Positions 63,118-64,000 of a DNA stretch of 64,000 nucleotides are shown here, one piece after another. The notes beneath the pieces are model-generated. The model was not told where the DNA came from and did no database searches. It saw only the letters and a list, made by a program, of their open reading frames with translations. The position numbers and the translations under genes were made by a program. The stretch covers positions 62,001 through 126,000 of the forward strand of contig CAZQVB010000001.1 in the NCBI GenBank assembly GCA_964596645.1. Reading direction: 5' to 3'. Numbering within the stretch: the stretch's first letter is position 1; the number at the start of each line of letters is the position of its first letter. The DNA is from CAVQEK01 sp964596645 (lineage in GTDB: Bacteria; Bacteroidota; Bacteroidia; Cytophagales; Cyclobacteriaceae).

Positions 63118-64000
63118 ATGATTTATTTCCAGCACCCCGTCTGCATTCTTCTCTTTTCCCTTTGCATTCAATCACAGATCGCGGCACAGCCAGCGGCCGA
63201 TTCTCTGTCGCCGGTACAGTACAAGGAAATACACATTCCCGCTGCACTGCGCACGCAGTCGCACGGGCTGGAATACGGCGGCGACCTGCGCATAGGCGAC
63301 TTACGAAATACCGGTACCGCTGACTTTATTGTTTATCGCACAGCAGCCTTTGTAGATGGCGGTGCACCTCAGCCTTGTTTCATAGGCGCCTTCGATGAAG
63401 ATGGCCATGTGCTGTGGACCAAAGGCAGCGGCGGCGTGCAGCCAAACCGGCCCGGTCCGGTGGCCATACACGACATCGATGCCGACGGTGAGGCGGAGGT
63501 GATCACCCTGTTTGTAGACCAGCCCGATTCCCTGCATCCACACCGGCTGAGCGGCATGGTACTGCAAATACTGCATGGCGCCACAGGGGCAGTAGAAAAA
63601 GAGTCCAGACCGACGGAACTGCTCTCGCTCACCGGTGAAGGGCCCAATTGGGTACACCAGCGCATACTGGTGGCCAACCTGCGCGGCACCGCTACTCCTC
63701 AGGATTTTATAATAAAGCTGGGCACAACTACACTCGCCTTCGATGACCAACTCAATGTGCTGTGGGCATACACCAACAGCTGGGATGAGTACGCCAACTG
63801 CCCGGCTTACGTGCCCGCCGTGGGCGACATGGATGGCGACGGGCGTGATGAAACCAATGGCGGCTACTTCTTGCTCGGGCCCGATGGCCGCCCGATTTGG
63901 GAAGAAAAGCTCGGCAAGAACATGGACGCCGTGGCCATCGACCTGTGGGATGACGGCACTCAGCGCCGCGCATTTGCCTCAGCGTATGGCCATGTGCTCA
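63118..64000 (+). CDS. Secreted FG-GAP-type protein, possible rhamnogalacturonan lyase relative (partial)
   Basis: The 5' 294 codons are visible; the 3' end is outside the window. A signal peptide (about 1-24, QSQIAAQ) is followed by a propeller-like series of blades: GDLRIGDLRNTGTADFIVYR, AIHDIDADGEAEVITLF and PAVGDMDGDGRDETNGGYFLLG, whose Asp-x-Asp-x-Asp-Gly loops are calcium-binding FG-GAP elements. This layout is found in rhamnogalacturonan lyase (PL11) related and other polysaccharide-active secreted proteins of Bacteroidota. Assignment to PL11 is inference because the catalytic part is not visible. The sequence agrees with the PUL-rich character of the region. Confidence 0.8.
   Translation, partial: MIYFQHPVCILLFSLCIQSQIAAQPAADSLSPVQYKEIHIPAALRTQSHGLEYGGDLRIGDLRNTGTADFIVYRTAAFVDGGAPQPCFIGAFDEDGHVLWTKGSGGVQPNRPGPVAIHDIDADGEAEVITLFVDQPDSLHPHRLSGMVLQILHGATGAVEKESRPTELLSLTGEGPNWVHQRILVANLRGTATPQDFIIKLGTTTLAFDDQLNVLWAYTNSWDEYANCPAYVPAVGDMDGDGRDETNGGYFLLGPDGRPIWEEKLGKNMDAVAIDLWDDGTQRRAFASAYGHVL

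Overview
The window looks like a draft-assembly scaffold from a member of the Bacteroidota, most likely a Cytophagales-type organism. Three SusC/RagA TonB-dependent receptors (one partial, one broken) and two SusD lipoproteins sit in polysaccharide utilisation loci (PULs). ECF sigma/FecR pairs flank two of the receptors. C-terminal type IX secretion (T9SS) sorting domains are present, and promoter-like sites fit the Bacteroidota pattern TTTG-N19-TAnnTTTG. No tRNA, rRNA, insertion sequence or CRISPR array was recognised. Five runs of N (5329-5338, 6239-6264, 10453-10462, 14103-14112, 58641-58650) all fall inside genes; apparent frame changes there are gap artefacts.

Layout: 1-4232 holds the upstream end of a PUL (partial SusC, FecR anti-sigma, divergent ECF sigma). 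4362-6829 holds a cyclic-nucleotide-domain/flavin reductase fusion and a short-chain dehydrogenase. 7247-19933 is a complete starch/maltodextrin PUL (SusC, SusD, SusE-like, T9SS GH13, SusA-like GH13, GH97 SusB-like), all on the + strand with no regulator next to it. 20195-20791 is an unknown secreted protein. 20798-24508 is a tight minus-strand lysine-catabolism operon: 2-oxoadipate dioxygenase/decarboxylase (DUF1338), saccharopine dehydrogenase and ALDH7-type aminoadipate semialdehyde dehydrogenase. 24844-31871 holds a SulP transporter, a Crp/Fnr regulator, a CE7 esterase, a GT4 glycosyltransferase and a HAMP/GAF sensor-like protein. 32379-33987 is TonB, a small membrane protein and an ECF sigma factor. 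34049-37063 is a MarR/pirin/YceI/pirin stress group. 37226-39213 is an ECF sigma, putative anti-sigma and two Spy/CpxP-like proteins. 39425-40309 is a TIM-barrel isomerase-like protein.

40625-53666 is a second complete PUL on the minus strand. Read in transcription order it is ECF sigma, FecR, SusC (internally deleted), SusD, two surface lipoproteins, a T9SS beta-helix lyase/hydrolase with a ricin-type trefoil, a GH10-like protein with a substituted acid/base residue, and GH43-CBM6. Together these suggest growth on a hemicellulose- or pectin-like glycan. 53924-57592 is a GlxA-type regulator with several VOC-fold proteins, a SnoaL-like protein and a DoxX-like protein. 57763-60528 holds a lipoprotein, a LuxR-type regulator behind an 18-bp palindrome, and a HigB/HigA-like toxin-antitoxin pair with a clear promoter/operator. 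60679-62835 is a PQQ dehydrogenase with an inserted cytochrome c domain. The window ends inside an FG-GAP-type secreted protein that may be a rhamnogalacturonan lyase relative.

The most notable observations are strong hairpins placed between surface-lipoprotein genes and enzyme genes in both PULs, the GH10 homologue with His at the acid/base site, the deleted SusC, the lysine-to-2-hydroxyglutarate operon, and two perfect 18-bp palindromes in front of regulatory genes. I saw no defence system or other clearly new multi-gene system.
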